A stretch of 64,000 nucleotides of DNA. It comes from Nocardioides deserti. GTDB taxonomy: Bacteria; Actinomycetota; Actinomycetes; Propionibacteriales; Nocardioidaceae. The notes under the pieces are model-generated. The model did not search any database, was not told where the DNA came from, and saw nothing but the letters and a program-made list of their open reading frames with translations. The stretch lies in assembly GCF_014266025.1 (NCBI RefSeq), contig NZ_JACMYC010000009.1, positions 34,361-98,360 of the forward strand, in the 5' to 3' direction. This document shows, piece after piece, positions 44,910 to 54,450 of this stretch (the stretch's first letter is position 1; each line of letters starts with the position of its first letter). Made by a program: the position numbers and the translations under genes.

Positions 44910-46418
44910 TCAGGCCGTCGTCAGGCCGGCGCAGGTGTACTTCGTGCCGCCGGTGGCGACCCACCTGGTGCCGTCGAGCTTCAGGAACCGCCAGCAGTCA
45001 CCGGTCCGCCGCGGGCCGGGGTACTGCGGGGAGTGCATGCCGTTGGCGGTCCAGTCGGACACCTTGCCGAGGTCGGCGACCAGGCTCTCGCGGCTCAGCT
45101 TCCCGCCCAGGGCGACCGCCCGCTCGACGAACAGGCGCGCCGCGGACCAGGAGAAGACACCGAAGAACGACGGCTCGGCACCCGGGCGCACCTGGTTCAG
45201 CCAGCTGACGTAGGTCTGCATCTCCTTGTTGCTGCTGGCCTCCTCGAACGGCACGAAGTTGGTGAACACCGTCGTGCCGTCGACGGCCGCGCCGCCGCTC
45301 TCGATGTACTCACTGCTGTACGCCGAGGGGTCGATCATGAAGACGTCGGGCTTGAAGCCCTGCTGCTGCATCGCGTCGGCGAGCCGCACGAACTGCGGCG
45401 GCTGGGCGATCATCTGGACGTACTTCACGCCCTTGTCCTTCATCTGCTGCACGTAGGGGGCGTAGTTGAACTCGGCGATGTCGATCGCCTGGACCATCGC
45501 GAACTTCATGCCGCGCTTGGTCATCGCCGAGGCCTGGAGCTTGCCGTTCTCGGCGGCCGCGCCGGCGTTGATGTAGAGCATCGCGGCGTTCTTCGCGGCG
45601 TCGGGGAAGTTCTTCTTCACGTAGTCCGGCACGGCGTTCTGGAACTGGTTGGCGACCGTCGACTGGGCGCCGAAGCAGGTGCTGCAGTCCTGCCGGTCGT
45701 TGGTGACCATCGCGGACCGGATGTCGGGGAGGCCGCAGCCCTGGGCCGCCGCCGCGCCACCGGAGTCGAAGGCCGACATCGAGCCGATCATCGCGAACAC
45801 GTTCTCGCAGCCGTCCGCGTAGGCCTGCTGGTCGGCAGCGGCGTCGGTGCGGCTGTCGTAGGACTTCAGCGCCAGCTTGCGGCCGCAGATGTCGGTGGAG
45901 GCGTTGAAGTAGGCGACGTACGCCTTCACCGCGTCCTGGCTGGACTCGAAGATGCCCGGCACCGGGCCGGAGATGTCCGAGGCGTTGCCGATCGTGATCG
46001 TGCTGTCGGTGATGCCGGGGCCGTTCTTGAACCCGTCACAGGAGCCGGCCTTGGTGCCGCCGTCGGCGGCGTTGTCGCCGCCCGGCTGCGGCGCGTCGCC
46101 ACCGCCGCTGCCGCCGCTGCCTCCGGACCCGGAACCCGCGGTGCCGCCGGTCGTGCCTCCGGTCGAGCCGCCCGTGCTGCCGCTCGTGCCGAGGTCACCG
46201 CCGGCACCGAGGCCGCCGCCCGCCGTCGTACCCGGAACCTCGCCGCCCGCGACCGCGCCGCCCTCGACGCCAGCAGCCGTGCCGCCGGCACCGACCACCT
46301 GGTTCGGGTCGAGCTGGGACCCGCACGCAGCGAGGGTGAGCGTGAGCGCGCCGGCGAGGACGCCGAGTGCTGTCGATCCGGCGCGGCGACGTGCTCGGGT
46401 ACGGCGAAGGCTGGGCAC
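44910..46418 (-). CDS. ABC transporter substrate-binding lipoprotein, paralogue 1
   Basis: 502 residues, same architecture as the next gene: lipobox LAACGS, long Gly/Ser/Thr-rich spacer, then the binding domain (ITIGNASDISGPVPGIFESSQ, NFNYAPYVQQ-like EFNYAPYVQQMKDKG). GTG at 46418 is preceded by AGGAGG. The 164-nt gap to paralogue 2 holds only a weak CGGACG/CGTCCG hairpin (44843-44859) and may separate expression of this gene from the rest. A KstR-like palindrome lies 16 nt upstream. Confidence 0.92.
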   Translation of the reverse strand: MPSLRRTRARRRAGSTALGVLAGALTLTLAACGSQLDPNQVVGAGGTAAGVEGGAVAGGEVPGTTAGGGLGAGGDLGTSGSTGGSTGGTTGGTAGSGSGGSGGSGGGDAPQPGGDNAADGGTKAGSCDGFKNGPGITDSTITIGNASDISGPVPGIFESSQDAVKAYVAYFNASTDICGRKLALKSYDSRTDAAADQQAYADGCENVFAMIGSMSAFDSGGAAAAQGCGLPDIRSAMVTNDRQDCSTCFGAQSTVANQFQNAVPDYVKKNFPDAAKNAAMLYINAGAAAENGKLQASAMTKRGMKFAMVQAIDIAEFNYAPYVQQMKDKGVKYVQMIAQPPQFVRLADAMQQQGFKPDVFMIDPSAYSSEYIESGGAAVDGTTVFTNFVPFEEASSNKEMQTYVSWLNQVRPGAEPSFFGVFSWSAARLFVERAVALGGKLSRESLVADLGKVSDWTANGMHSPQYPGPRRTGDCWRFLKLDGTRWVATGGTKYTCAGLTTA

Positions 46419-46433
46419 GGGTCCTCCTGGAAC

Positions 46434-46447
46434 TAGAACAGGTACTA
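46434..46447. promoter_or_regulatory. KstR-like palindrome, site 3 (one mismatch)
   Basis: TAGAACAGGTACTA matches TNNAACNNGTTNNA except for one base (GTA for GTT). It sits inside a longer palindrome, GAACTAG to CTAGTTC, immediately upstream of the first binding-protein gene of the importer operon. Confidence 0.5.
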
Positions 46448-46523
46448 GTTCTCAACGAGGCCCCTGTCGAAAGGTGACGCCGCCCACACGTCTGTTTCGT
46501 GCAGAGTGTGCCGAGCCCAGCCG

Positions 46524-47678
46524 CTAGCGCAGCAGGTCGCGCCCGATGACCATCCGCTGGATCTGGTTGGTGCCCTCGAAGATCTGGGTGATCTTGGCGT
46601 CGCGGAAGAGCCGTTCGACGGGGTAGTCGCGGGTGTAGCCGTTGCCGCCGAGCACCTGGACGGCGTCGGTGGCCACCCGCATGGCGGCGTCGCTGGCGGT
46701 GAGCTTGGCGATGCTGGCCTGGCGGGAGAAGGGGCGGCCGGCGTCCTTGAGCCGGGCGGCGTGGAGGTACGTCGCCCGCGCCCGCTCGACCTCGGCGCCC
46801 ATGTCGGCGAGGAGGAACTGGAGCCCCTGGAACTCGCCGACGGCCCGGCCGAACTGCCGGCGCTCGCGGGCGTAGGCGACCGCGTGGTCGAGCGCGGCCT
46901 GGGCGATGCCGGTGGCGACGGCGGCGATGCCGAGGCGGCCCGCGTCGAGGGCGGAGAGCGCGACGCGCATGCCCGCGCCCTCGGGGCCGATCCGGTTCGC
47001 GGCGGGGATGCGGGCGCCGTCGAGGATCACCTGGGTGGTGACGTCGCAGTGCAGGCCGAGCTTCTTCTCGGGCACGCCGAAGGACACGCCGGCCGTGTCG
47101 CCGGGCAGGACGAAGGCGGACAGCCCGCGCTTCGGGTCGTCGCCGGTGCGGGCGAAGAGGATGTAGTAGTCGGCGTGGGAGCCGTTGCTGATCCACTGCT
47201 TGGTGCCGGTGACGACGTACTCGTCGGACGCCTCGTCGAGGACCGCCTTGGTCGCGATGGCGCTGACGTCGGAGCCGGCCTGCGGCTCGGAGAGCGCGTA
47301 GGCGCCGAGCCAGTCGCCGGAGAGCATCTGCGGCAGCCAGTGCGCGCGCTGCTCCTCGGTGGCGTTGGCGGCGAGGACGGTGGCGGTCAGCGTGTGCACC
47401 GAGGCGCCGACGCCGACGCTCGGCCAGGCGGTGGCGATCTCCTCGATGACCTGGAGGTAGACCTCGTAGGGCTGGTCGCTGCCGCCGTGCGCCTCCGGGA
47501 ACGGCAGGCTGAGCAGGCCGGCGCGGCCGAGCAGCGCGTAGGCCTCGGCCGGGAACTCGGCGCGCTCCTCCATCTCGGCCACCTGGGGCGCGAGCTTCTC
47601 GGTCGCGATCGAGCGCGCGAGGTCGAGCAGCGCCTCCGCGTCCTCGCCGGGCAGGAGCCTCTCCACGTTCGTCGGCAT
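46524..47678 (-). CDS. Acyl-CoA dehydrogenase
   Basis: 384 residues, FAD flavoenzyme for alpha,beta-dehydrogenation of acyl-CoAs. Signatures are [72 protein letters not shown] and the catalytic Glu in [10 protein letters not shown]. Chain length preference is not readable. It lies just upstream of the importer operon on the same strand, 105 nt before it, and could act on the imported compound. Confidence 0.94.
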   Translation of the reverse strand: MPTNVERLLPGEDAEALLDLARSIATEKLAPQVAEMEERAEFPAEAYALLGRAGLLSLPFPEAHGGSDQPYEVYLQVIEEIATAWPSVGVGASVHTLTATVLAANATEEQRAHWLPQMLSGDWLGAYALSEPQAGSDVSAIATKAVLDEASDEYVVTGTKQWISNGSHADYYILFARTGDDPKRGLSAFVLPGDTAGVSFGVPEKKLGLHCDVTTQVILDGARIPAANRIGPEGAGMRVALSALDAGRLGIAAVATGIAQAALDHAVAYARERRQFGRAVGEFQGLQFLLADMGAEVERARATYLHAARLKDAGRPFSRQASIAKLTASDAAMRVATDAVQVLGGNGYTRDYPVERLFRDAKITQIFEGTNQIQRMVIGRDLLR

Positions 47679-47720
47679 GCGCCCAGCCTAGGTCGGCCGC
47701 GGGGTCGTAGGTTCCCGGGC

Positions 47721-48941
47721 ATGACGAGCACGACGAACGGGGCGGGACGGGTCACGCGACGTGCCACCCGCGAGGACCGGGAGCAGTGGGTGGCGCTGGG
47801 GGTCGAGGGTTTCGGCACCCCGCCGCCCGGCACTCCGACTCCTCCGCCCGTCGACCCGTGGCCGCGGGCGTACCACCGGCCGTGGGGCGTGTTCGAGGAC
47901 GGACGGCTCGTCGCGCGGGTGGGGGGCGTCGAGCTCGGGTCGTGGTTCCACAGCACCGAGGTGCCGACCTGCGGCATCGACAACGTCGCGGTGGCCGCCG
48001 AGCACCGCGGCAGCGGGCTGCTGGCCGAGCTGCTCGCGGCCGTGCTCGAGGAGGGCGCCGAGCGGGGCGAGCCGATCAGCGGGCTCTACCCGACCGCGCC
48101 GGGCATCTACCGACGGCTCGGCTACGAGATCGTGACGGCGTTCGACGAGGTCGACCTGCTGACCGCCGACCTGGCCGCGGTCCGTCCGCCCACCGACGGC
48201 ACGACGGTCCGGCGCGCGACGGTCGCCGACGTCCCCGCCGTCCGAGCGGTGTACGACGCCTGGGCGCGCGCCCAGAACGGCCCGCTGACCCGCCGTGGCC
48301 CCCGCTTCCCCGCGACCGACGCGGAGCTGCTCGCCGAGGTCACCGGCGTCACGCTGGCCGAGGACGCCGACGGGCGGGTGACCGGCTTCGTGGCGTGGGA
48401 GCGCGGCACCGGCTACGACGAGCACGCCCGGATCACCGTCCGCGACCTGGTCGGGTTGACCGGCGACGCGCACCGGGCGCTGTGGCGGGTGCTCGGGTCG
48501 TTCGCGACGGTCGCCCCGACGGTGCGGCTGACCACGTCGGGCGCGGACGCGGCGCGGCTGGTGCTGCCGGGCTACCCGTGGCGGCGGGTCGTCCACCGGC
48601 CCTACATGCTCCGCGTGCACGACCCGGCCCGCGCGCTCACCGGCCTGCGGCTCGCGCCGGGCTCGTGGGAGGTGGCGTTCCGGGTGGCTGGCGACGTGCT
48701 CGGCACGATGGACGGCGGCTACCGGTTGACCAGCTCCGACGGGGTCAGCGCGTGCACGGCCGCCGACGTGCCGGCCGACGCGGCGACGTACACCCCGCAG
48801 GGGCTGGCCCTCGCCTACGCCGGCACCCAGGACTCCGCGAACCTCCGTCTGGCCGGCCACCTGTCCGGCCGCACCGACGACGACGCCGTGCTCGACCTGC
48901 TCCTGGGCGGCCGGCCGGCGCACGTCCGCGACTACTACTGA
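47721..48941 (+). CDS. Eis-like GNAT-family N-acetyltransferase
   Basis: 406 residues with the three-part Eis layout: N-terminal GNAT (IDNVAVAAEHRGSGLLAELL, acetyl-CoA loop), second GNAT-like domain, and C-terminal SCP2-like domain. The general-acid Tyr lies in GIYRRLGYE, and the chain ends in Tyr, whose C-terminal carboxylate serves as base in Eis. Substrates in the family are multiple amines of aminoglycosides or protein lysines; native role unknown. Its stop overlaps the convergent phosphoesterase stop by 7 nt. Confidence 0.88.
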   Translation: MTSTTNGAGRVTRRATREDREQWVALGVEGFGTPPPGTPTPPPVDPWPRAYHRPWGVFEDGRLVARVGGVELGSWFHSTEVPTCGIDNVAVAAEHRGSGLLAELLAAVLEEGAERGEPISGLYPTAPGIYRRLGYEIVTAFDEVDLLTADLAAVRPPTDGTTVRRATVADVPAVRAVYDAWARAQNGPLTRRGPRFPATDAELLAEVTGVTLAEDADGRVTGFVAWERGTGYDEHARITVRDLVGLTGDAHRALWRVLGSFATVAPTVRLTTSGADAARLVLPGYPWRRVVHRPYMLRVHDPARALTGLRLAPGSWEVAFRVAGDVLGTMDGGYRLTSSDGVSACTAADVPADAATYTPQGLALAYAGTQDSANLRLAGHLSGRTDDDAVLDLLLGGRPAHVRDYY

Positions 48942-50554
48942 TCGGTGGGCGGCCCGGTGGGACCGGCGGGCCCCGTGGTCCCCTCGCTCTCCGGACCGGG
49001 CGCGGGGGTGACCGGCGGCAGCCCGGTCGGCTCCTCGTCCTCGGCGTCGTAGGTGAGCTCGACGTACTCCCCGACCTCGAAGACGCCGTTGGTGAGCAGG
49101 TCGACCTCCTGGAGGCCGACCGGGCGCTCGTCGCGGTAGGTGATGAGGGTGACCGAGGCGGTGCGGCGGATCTTCGAGCCGATCGCGATGGCGTACGCCG
49201 CCCCGCCGGTCGTGCCGGTGGTGAAGCGGTAGCCGATCTCGCCGTTCTCGCCGACCACCTGCTCGGGTCCGCTGGCGACGTGGAGGTGGCCGCCGACGAC
49301 GAGGTCGGCGCAGCCGCGGTCGAGGGTCTCGCGCCCGAGGTTGGCGTCGTGGACGAGCACGGTGGCGACCCGCTCGTCGGCGTCGCAGACGACCTCGGCG
49401 AGCCGTTCGCCGACCTCGGCGAAGGAGAGCTCGCCGTCGTCGCGCCAGGCACCGAGGCCGCTGGACCGGGGGTCGTCGATGCCCATGAGCGGGGCGTCAC
49501 CGGGGCCGTCGACGACCTCGCCGTCGGAGCTGTCCAGCATCGTCCAGCCGCGGCCGGCGAGGTAGTCGCGGACGAAGGGGCCGCTGTCGTGGTTGCCGGC
49601 GACGCCGTACCGGTCGACGTCCTCGAAGGCCGCGGTCACCGAGTCGAGCGAGAACGCCTCCCACGGCTTGCCGGTGGAGGTGTCGTCGCCGGCGTCGAAG
49701 ACGGCGGTCGCACCGCCGGCGTCGCCGACCGCGCGGGCGACCTCGTCCATGCCGACGTTGTCGTGGCGGTCGGAGACGAGCAGGGCGACGGTCTCGTCCT
49801 CGGCGGGCTCGCGCAGCTCGAGGTCGGCGGCGTCCCCGGCGGCTGCGGCGTACCACTCCTTGCTCTTGGTGTAGGTCGCGACCGCGCTCTCCACCAGCCG
49901 CTTGGTCTGGGCGGTGGTGATGTCGCCGCGCACCTCGAGTCCCGCGACCTCGGCGGGCAGCGGGACGGACCCGCCGAGCCACTCGGCCAGCGGCACCCAG
50001 TCCCGAGCGGCGTCGACCGGTTCCTCCTCGTCCTGCCACGGCTCGAGCAGCACGACGACGAGGCCCGCGACCACCAGCACGGCGACCGCGCCGCGCCACG
50101 ACCGGGCACCGCGCACCAGCTCGCGACGGCGGTCGCGGCCGACCGCCGCCCACACGAGCAGCGGCACCAGGGCGATCGCGCCGCCGCGGACGGCGGCGTC
50201 CCGGGCCATCGACTCGACGACCTCGGCGACCCGCGCCCGCGGGCCCTCGGGCTGGCTGCCGATGTAGGCGTAGCGCTGGACCAGCTCCTCGGTGGTCCTG
50301 GCCTCGGTCTTGCCCAGCCGCACGTCGACGCCGACCCGCCCGCCGGGGTCGAGCCGCAGGTCGGGCAGCACGGGACCGGTGCGCACCACGACCGTGCCGT
50401 CGAGGTTCGGGCTCAGGACGGCGTCGTGGCTGGCCACCGAGATCGTGCGGGAGTCGGCGAGGAACAGCGTGAGGCCGACCGCCACGGCGAGCACGGCCCA
50501 CACCACCACCGCGACGGTGGTGGTGAGGACGCGACGACGCGAGGGGCGGCGCAC
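48935..50554 (-). CDS. Membrane metallophosphoesterase
   Basis: 539 residues. The N-terminal 180 residues contain about three transmembrane helices; the calcineurin-like domain follows outside or facing the membrane, with LVSDRHDN, DAGDDT, GVAGNHDSG and VVGGHLHVA supplying the dimetal ligands. The first motif reads D-R-H instead of D-x-H with Leu/Thr, which still keeps Asp and His. A Pro/Gly-rich tail ends the chain. GTG at 50554, 11 nt after the rlmB stop. Substrate unknown. Confidence 0.85.
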   Translation of the reverse strand: MRRPSRRRVLTTTVAVVVWAVLAVAVGLTLFLADSRTISVASHDAVLSPNLDGTVVVRTGPVLPDLRLDPGGRVGVDVRLGKTEARTTEELVQRYAYIGSQPEGPRARVAEVVESMARDAAVRGGAIALVPLLVWAAVGRDRRRELVRGARSWRGAVAVLVVAGLVVVLLEPWQDEEEPVDAARDWVPLAEWLGGSVPLPAEVAGLEVRGDITTAQTKRLVESAVATYTKSKEWYAAAAGDAADLELREPAEDETVALLVSDRHDNVGMDEVARAVGDAGGATAVFDAGDDTSTGKPWEAFSLDSVTAAFEDVDRYGVAGNHDSGPFVRDYLAGRGWTMLDSSDGEVVDGPGDAPLMGIDDPRSSGLGAWRDDGELSFAEVGERLAEVVCDADERVATVLVHDANLGRETLDRGCADLVVGGHLHVASGPEQVVGENGEIGYRFTTGTTGGAAYAIAIGSKIRRTASVTLITYRDERPVGLQEVDLLTNGVFEVGEYVELTYDAEDEEPTGLPPVTPAPGPESEGTTGPAGPTGPPTDQ

Positions 50555-50565
50555 CCGGGGCAGCC

Positions 50566-51516
50566 TCAGCTGCGTGCCTGGGCGACGGCGTACAGGGTCA
50601 CCGAGGCGGCCACGCCGGCGTTGAGCGACTCCAGGGAGTTGACCATCGGGATCGAGACGAGCTGGTCGCACGTCTCGGCCACGAGCCGCGACAGGCCCCC
50701 GCCCTCGGCGCCGATGACGATCACGAGCGGGCCGTCGGCCAGGTCGAGGTCGGGCAGCGAGACGTCGCCGTCGGCGGCGAGACCGATGACCATGCAGCCC
50801 GCGTCCTGGTAGGCCTTGAGCTGGCGGACCAGGTTGACGGTCTGCGCGACCGGGATCCGGGCGGCGGCGCCGGCGCTGGTCTTCCACGCGGCCGCGGTCA
50901 TGCTCGCCGCGCGGCGCTCGGGGATGACGACGCCGTGCGCGCCGAACCCGGCGGCCGAGCGGACGATCGCGCCGAGGTTGCGCGGGTCGGTGATCTGGTC
51001 GAGCACGACGATGAGCGGCTTCTCGCCGGCCTCGTCGGCGGCGTCGAGCAGGTCGTCGGGGTGGGCGTACTCGTACGCCGGGATCTTCGCGACCAGGCCC
51101 TGGTGGACCGCGCCGCTGGTGATCCGGTCCAGCTCGTTGCGCGGCACCTCGAGCAGGCCGATGCCCTTCTCCGACGCCAGCCGGAAGGCCTCGCGCAGCC
51201 GGCCGTCGCGCTCGGCGCCCTCGGCGACGTGGACGGCCGTCACCGGCACGCCCTCGCGCAGCGCCTCGACGACCGCGTTGCGGCCGGCGATCCACTCGAC
51301 GTCGTTGCTCTTCTTCTTGCGCGGCCGGGCCGGGGCGCGGCGCTCGCTGCGCTCGTTGCGCTGCGCGTCCTTGTAGGCCTTGTGATAGGGCCGGTCCTTC
51401 GCCTTCGGCGTCGGGCCCTTGCCCTCCAGGCCGCGCTTGACGCGCCCGCCCGAGCCGACCGTGGGGCCCTTGCCGCCCTTGCTGATCGCGCCCTTGCGCT
51501 GGCTGTTCCCTGCCAT
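50566..51516 (-). CDS. rlmB: 23S rRNA (guanosine-2'-O)-methyltransferase RlmB
   Basis: 316 residues. A basic Gly/Lys/Arg-rich N-terminal leader of about 75 residues precedes the RNA-binding substrate domain (VEWIAGRNAVVEALREG) and the SPOUT knot (VVLDQITDPRNLGAIVRSAAGFG, IGAEGGGLSRL, NSLESLNAGVAASVTLY). It methylates G2251 of 23S rRNA in E. coli-type homologues. The ATG overlaps the cysS stop by one base (TGATG). Confidence 0.93.
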   Translation of the reverse strand: MAGNSQRKGAISKGGKGPTVGSGGRVKRGLEGKGPTPKAKDRPYHKAYKDAQRNERSERRAPARPRKKKSNDVEWIAGRNAVVEALREGVPVTAVHVAEGAERDGRLREAFRLASEKGIGLLEVPRNELDRITSGAVHQGLVAKIPAYEYAHPDDLLDAADEAGEKPLIVVLDQITDPRNLGAIVRSAAGFGAHGVVIPERRAASMTAAAWKTSAGAAARIPVAQTVNLVRQLKAYQDAGCMVIGLAADGDVSLPDLDLADGPLVIVIGAEGGGLSRLVAETCDQLVSIPMVNSLESLNAGVAASVTLYAVAQARS

Positions 51517-52946
51517 CAGACAGTGCTCCCTGTGTTGCCGAGCGACCATCGGGGGCCGTCGGGGGTGTCCTCGACCTCGACGCCGGCGGCCTTGATCCGG
51601 TCCCGGATGGCGTCGGCGGCGGCGAAGTCCTTCGCCGCGCGGGCCTCGGCCCGCTGGTCGAGCAGGCCGCGGACGAGGACGTCCACGGCGGTGGTCAGTG
51701 CGTCGGCCTTGCCGGCGTCGCCGGAGCCGGTGCCCCAGGCGGGGTCCGCGGGGTCGAGCCCGAGGACGTCGAGCATGGTGCGCACGGCGCCGGCCTGCTC
51801 ACGGGCCGCGGCGGCGTCGCCGGCCTGCAGCAGGCGGTTGCCCTCGCGCACGGCGTCGTAGAGAACGGCCACGGCCGCCGGCGTACCCAGGTCGTCGTCC
51901 ATCGCGTCGGTGAACGCCGGCGGCAGCGCGCCCTTCTCGACCTCGGCGGCGCCGCCGACCCGGTCGAGGAACCCCTCGATCCGGCCGAAGCCGGCCGCGG
52001 ACTCCTCGAGCGCCTCGAAGCTGAACTCCACGTGCGAGCGGTAGTGCGCCGCGACGAGATAGAACCGCAGCTCGATCCCGCGGAAGCGCTGCAGCACCGA
52101 CGGGATCGTCAGGCTGTTGCCGAGCGACTTGGACATCTTCTCGCCGGCGGTGGTGATCCAGGCGTTGTGCATCCAGTACGACGCGAACGGGTGCCCCGCC
52201 GCGCGGGACTGCGCCTGCTCGTTCTCGTGGTGGGGGAACCGCAGGTCGACGCCGCCGCCGTGGATGTCGAAGGCGCTGCCGAGGTACTTCCCGGCCATCG
52301 CCGAGCACTCGATGTGCCACCCGGGACGGCCGCGGCCCCACGGGCTCGGCCAGGACGCGGTCGACGGCTCGGACTCCTTGCGGCCCTTCCACAGGGCGAA
52401 GTCGCGGGGGTCGCGCTTCCCGCGCGGGTCGGCGTCCTCGGCGGCCTCCATGTCGTCGATGCGCTGGGAGGTCAGCTCGCCGTACGCCGGCCAGGATCGG
52501 ACGTCGAAGTAGACGTCGCCGGAGCCGTCCTCGGCGGCGTACGCGTGACCCTTCTCGATGAGCGTCTCGATGAGCTCGACCATCTCGGGCACGTGGCCGG
52601 TGGCGGCGGGCTCGTACGTCGGCGGCGCGACGTTCAGCGCGGCGTACGCGCGGTCGAGCTCGCGCTTCATGACCGCGGCGTGGGCGTACCACGGGCGGCC
52701 CTGCGCCTCGGCCTTGACGAGGATCTTGTCGTCGATGTCGGTGACGTTGCGGATGAACGTCACGTCGTAGCCGGAGTGCCGCAGCCACCGCTGCAGGACG
52801 TCGAAGTTGACGCCCGAGCGGACGTGGCCGACGTGGGGCTCGGACTGGACCGTGAGTCCGCAGACGTAGACACCCGCCCTCCCCTCCTCCAGGGGGACGA
52901 AGTCGCGCACCTCGCGCGTCACGGTGTCGTAGAGCCTCAGGGTCAC
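51516..52946 (-). CDS. cysS: Cysteinyl-tRNA synthetase
   Basis: 476 residues, class I synthetase. The zinc Cys in VYVCGLTVQ, the HIGH-equivalent [34 protein letters not shown] and KMSKS ([10 protein letters not shown]) are present, and the C-terminal DALR-like part distinguishes it from the MshC paralogue of mycothiol synthesis. It is co-transcribed with rlmB, as in many actinobacteria. Confidence 0.95.
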   Translation of the reverse strand: MTLRLYDTVTREVRDFVPLEEGRAGVYVCGLTVQSEPHVGHVRSGVNFDVLQRWLRHSGYDVTFIRNVTDIDDKILVKAEAQGRPWYAHAAVMKRELDRAYAALNVAPPTYEPAATGHVPEMVELIETLIEKGHAYAAEDGSGDVYFDVRSWPAYGELTSQRIDDMEAAEDADPRGKRDPRDFALWKGRKESEPSTASWPSPWGRGRPGWHIECSAMAGKYLGSAFDIHGGGVDLRFPHHENEQAQSRAAGHPFASYWMHNAWITTAGEKMSKSLGNSLTIPSVLQRFRGIELRFYLVAAHYRSHVEFSFEALEESAAGFGRIEGFLDRVGGAAEVEKGALPPAFTDAMDDDLGTPAAVAVLYDAVREGNRLLQAGDAAAAREQAGAVRTMLDVLGLDPADPAWGTGSGDAGKADALTTAVDVLVRGLLDQRAEARAAKDFAAADAIRDRIKAAGVEVEDTPDGPRWSLGNTGSTV

Positions 52947-53055
52947 CCCGTCAGTCTAGGGACGCGGCGGGGCGCGCCCCGCATCGTCGGCGGCCCGCTT
53001 CCCCGCTCGCCCGTTCCTGTGGCTGGTGGGACGGATGTGACTTACCGTGGTCGTC

Positions 53056-54330
53056 ATGCGGCGGCTCCTCCCCCTCTCCCTCCCCCTGATGTCCCTGGCC
53101 CTCACCGGCGCCTTCCTGGCACCGGTGTCCCCCGCGTCGGCGGCTCCCGGCGGCGCTCCGGCTGCTCCGGCTGCGAAGGCCGGCGCCCGGCAGATCGCCT
53201 ACGAGCAGTGGGACACCCCCGCCGAGCTGCGCAGCGGCCGGCTCGTCGCGACGCGGGTCACCCGCGGGACCGTCGTGCAGAAGAAGGCCGCCAACGGTCG
53301 GCGCAAGGTCGACGGGACGGCGTACGACGTCGGCCACTGGCTCTCGCCGTGGACCAGGCCCGGCTTCGCGCTGACCGAGCTGATCGGCTCGTGGTCGGCG
53401 ACCACCAGCGGCGACAGCTGGATCGAGGTGTCGGTCCGCGGCCGCGCGGCCGGCGGCGGGCAGTCGAGCTGGGACGTGCTGGGGCGCTGGACGTCCGGCG
53501 ACGAGCACACCTTGCGCACCAGCGTCAGCGGACAGGGCGACGACCTCGCCGACGTCAACGTCGACACGTGGAAGGCCAAGAAGGGCCTGGCGTCCTACCA
53601 GCTGCGCGTCTCGCTGGCCCGTCGCGCCGGCACCAAGGCCAAGGCCACCCTCGACACGGTCGGCGCGGTCGCCTCGCGGCTGCCGTCCGGACTGGTCGCC
53701 ACCTCGAAGCCGGGCGTGGCCCGCGGGATCACCCTCGACGTGCCGCGCTACAGCCAGATGATCCACCAGGGCCACTCCCCGCAGTGGGGCAACGGCGGCG
53801 AGGCGTGGTGCTCGCCGACGTCGACCTCGATGGTGCTCGGCTACTACGGCGCACTGCCCGCCGCGGCCGACCGCGCCTGGGTCGGCTCCGGCCACCCCGA
53901 CCCGTGGGTCGACCACGCCGCGCGGATGACGTACGACGCGGCGTACCGCGGCACCGGCAACTGGCCCTTCAACACGGCGTACGCCGCCCCGCTGGCCGGC
54001 AACGCGTTCGTCACCCGGCTGCGGTCGCTCCGCGAGGCCGAGCGGCTCGTCAAGGCGGGCATCCCGGTCGTGGTGTCGGTGTCGTTCGGGCGCGGCCAGC
54101 TCTCCGGCGCCCCGATCTCCGCCACCAACGGCCACCTGCTGGTGATCGTCGGCTTCACCCAGACCGGCGACGTGGTCGTCAACGACCCCGCTGCGGCCAC
54201 CAACGCCGGCGTCCGCCGCACCTACGACCGCGGGCAGCTCGAGAACGCCTGGCTCCCCCGGTCCGGCGGCCTCGCCTACGTCATCCACGACGACGCCCAC
54301 CCGCTGCCGAAGTCCAACGGCACCTGGTAG
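53056..54330 (+). CDS. Secreted C39-type cysteine peptidase family protein
   Basis: 424 residues. Sec signal peptide 1-29 (cut near PASAAPGG), a beta-rich domain to about 220, then a C39-like papain-fold domain: catalytic Cys242 in GGEAWCSPTSTSMVLGYYG, His in NGHLLVIVGF and Asp in VVNDPAA. Unlike bacteriocin transporters there is no ABC module, so this is the free, exported type. A leader-peptide or cell-wall substrate is possible but unproved. ATG at 53056 is chosen; a GTG 9 nt upstream is in frame. Confidence 0.87.
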   Translation: MRRLLPLSLPLMSLALTGAFLAPVSPASAAPGGAPAAPAAKAGARQIAYEQWDTPAELRSGRLVATRVTRGTVVQKKAANGRRKVDGTAYDVGHWLSPWTRPGFALTELIGSWSATTSGDSWIEVSVRGRAAGGGQSSWDVLGRWTSGDEHTLRTSVSGQGDDLADVNVDTWKAKKGLASYQLRVSLARRAGTKAKATLDTVGAVASRLPSGLVATSKPGVARGITLDVPRYSQMIHQGHSPQWGNGGEAWCSPTSTSMVLGYYGALPAAADRAWVGSGHPDPWVDHAARMTYDAAYRGTGNWPFNTAYAAPLAGNAFVTRLRSLREAERLVKAGIPVVVSVSFGRGQLSGAPISATNGHLLVIVGFTQTGDVVVNDPAAATNAGVRRTYDRGQLENAWLPRSGGLAYVIHDDAHPLPKSNGTW

Positions 54331-54380
54331 GCCGCCCCACCCACCGCTGGCCGGCCGGCGGGTGTCGCTTCACCGAGGTA

Positions 54381-54440
54381 TGCAGACGAACCGTCACTTC
54401 CCACGGTGAGCTCATCGTGGGGAGTGACGCTTCATCCGCA
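54381..54440. repeat. 60-nt imperfect palindrome between convergent genes
   Basis: The core 54392-54429 has 19-nt arms (CGTCACTTCCCACGGTGAG against its complement) matching at 17 of 19 positions with no loop. Outer arms TGCAGACGAA and TTCATCCGCA extend it to 54381-54440. It lies between the C39 peptidase and SDR stops. Confidence 0.7.
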
Positions 54441-54450
54441 GCCGGGGCGG

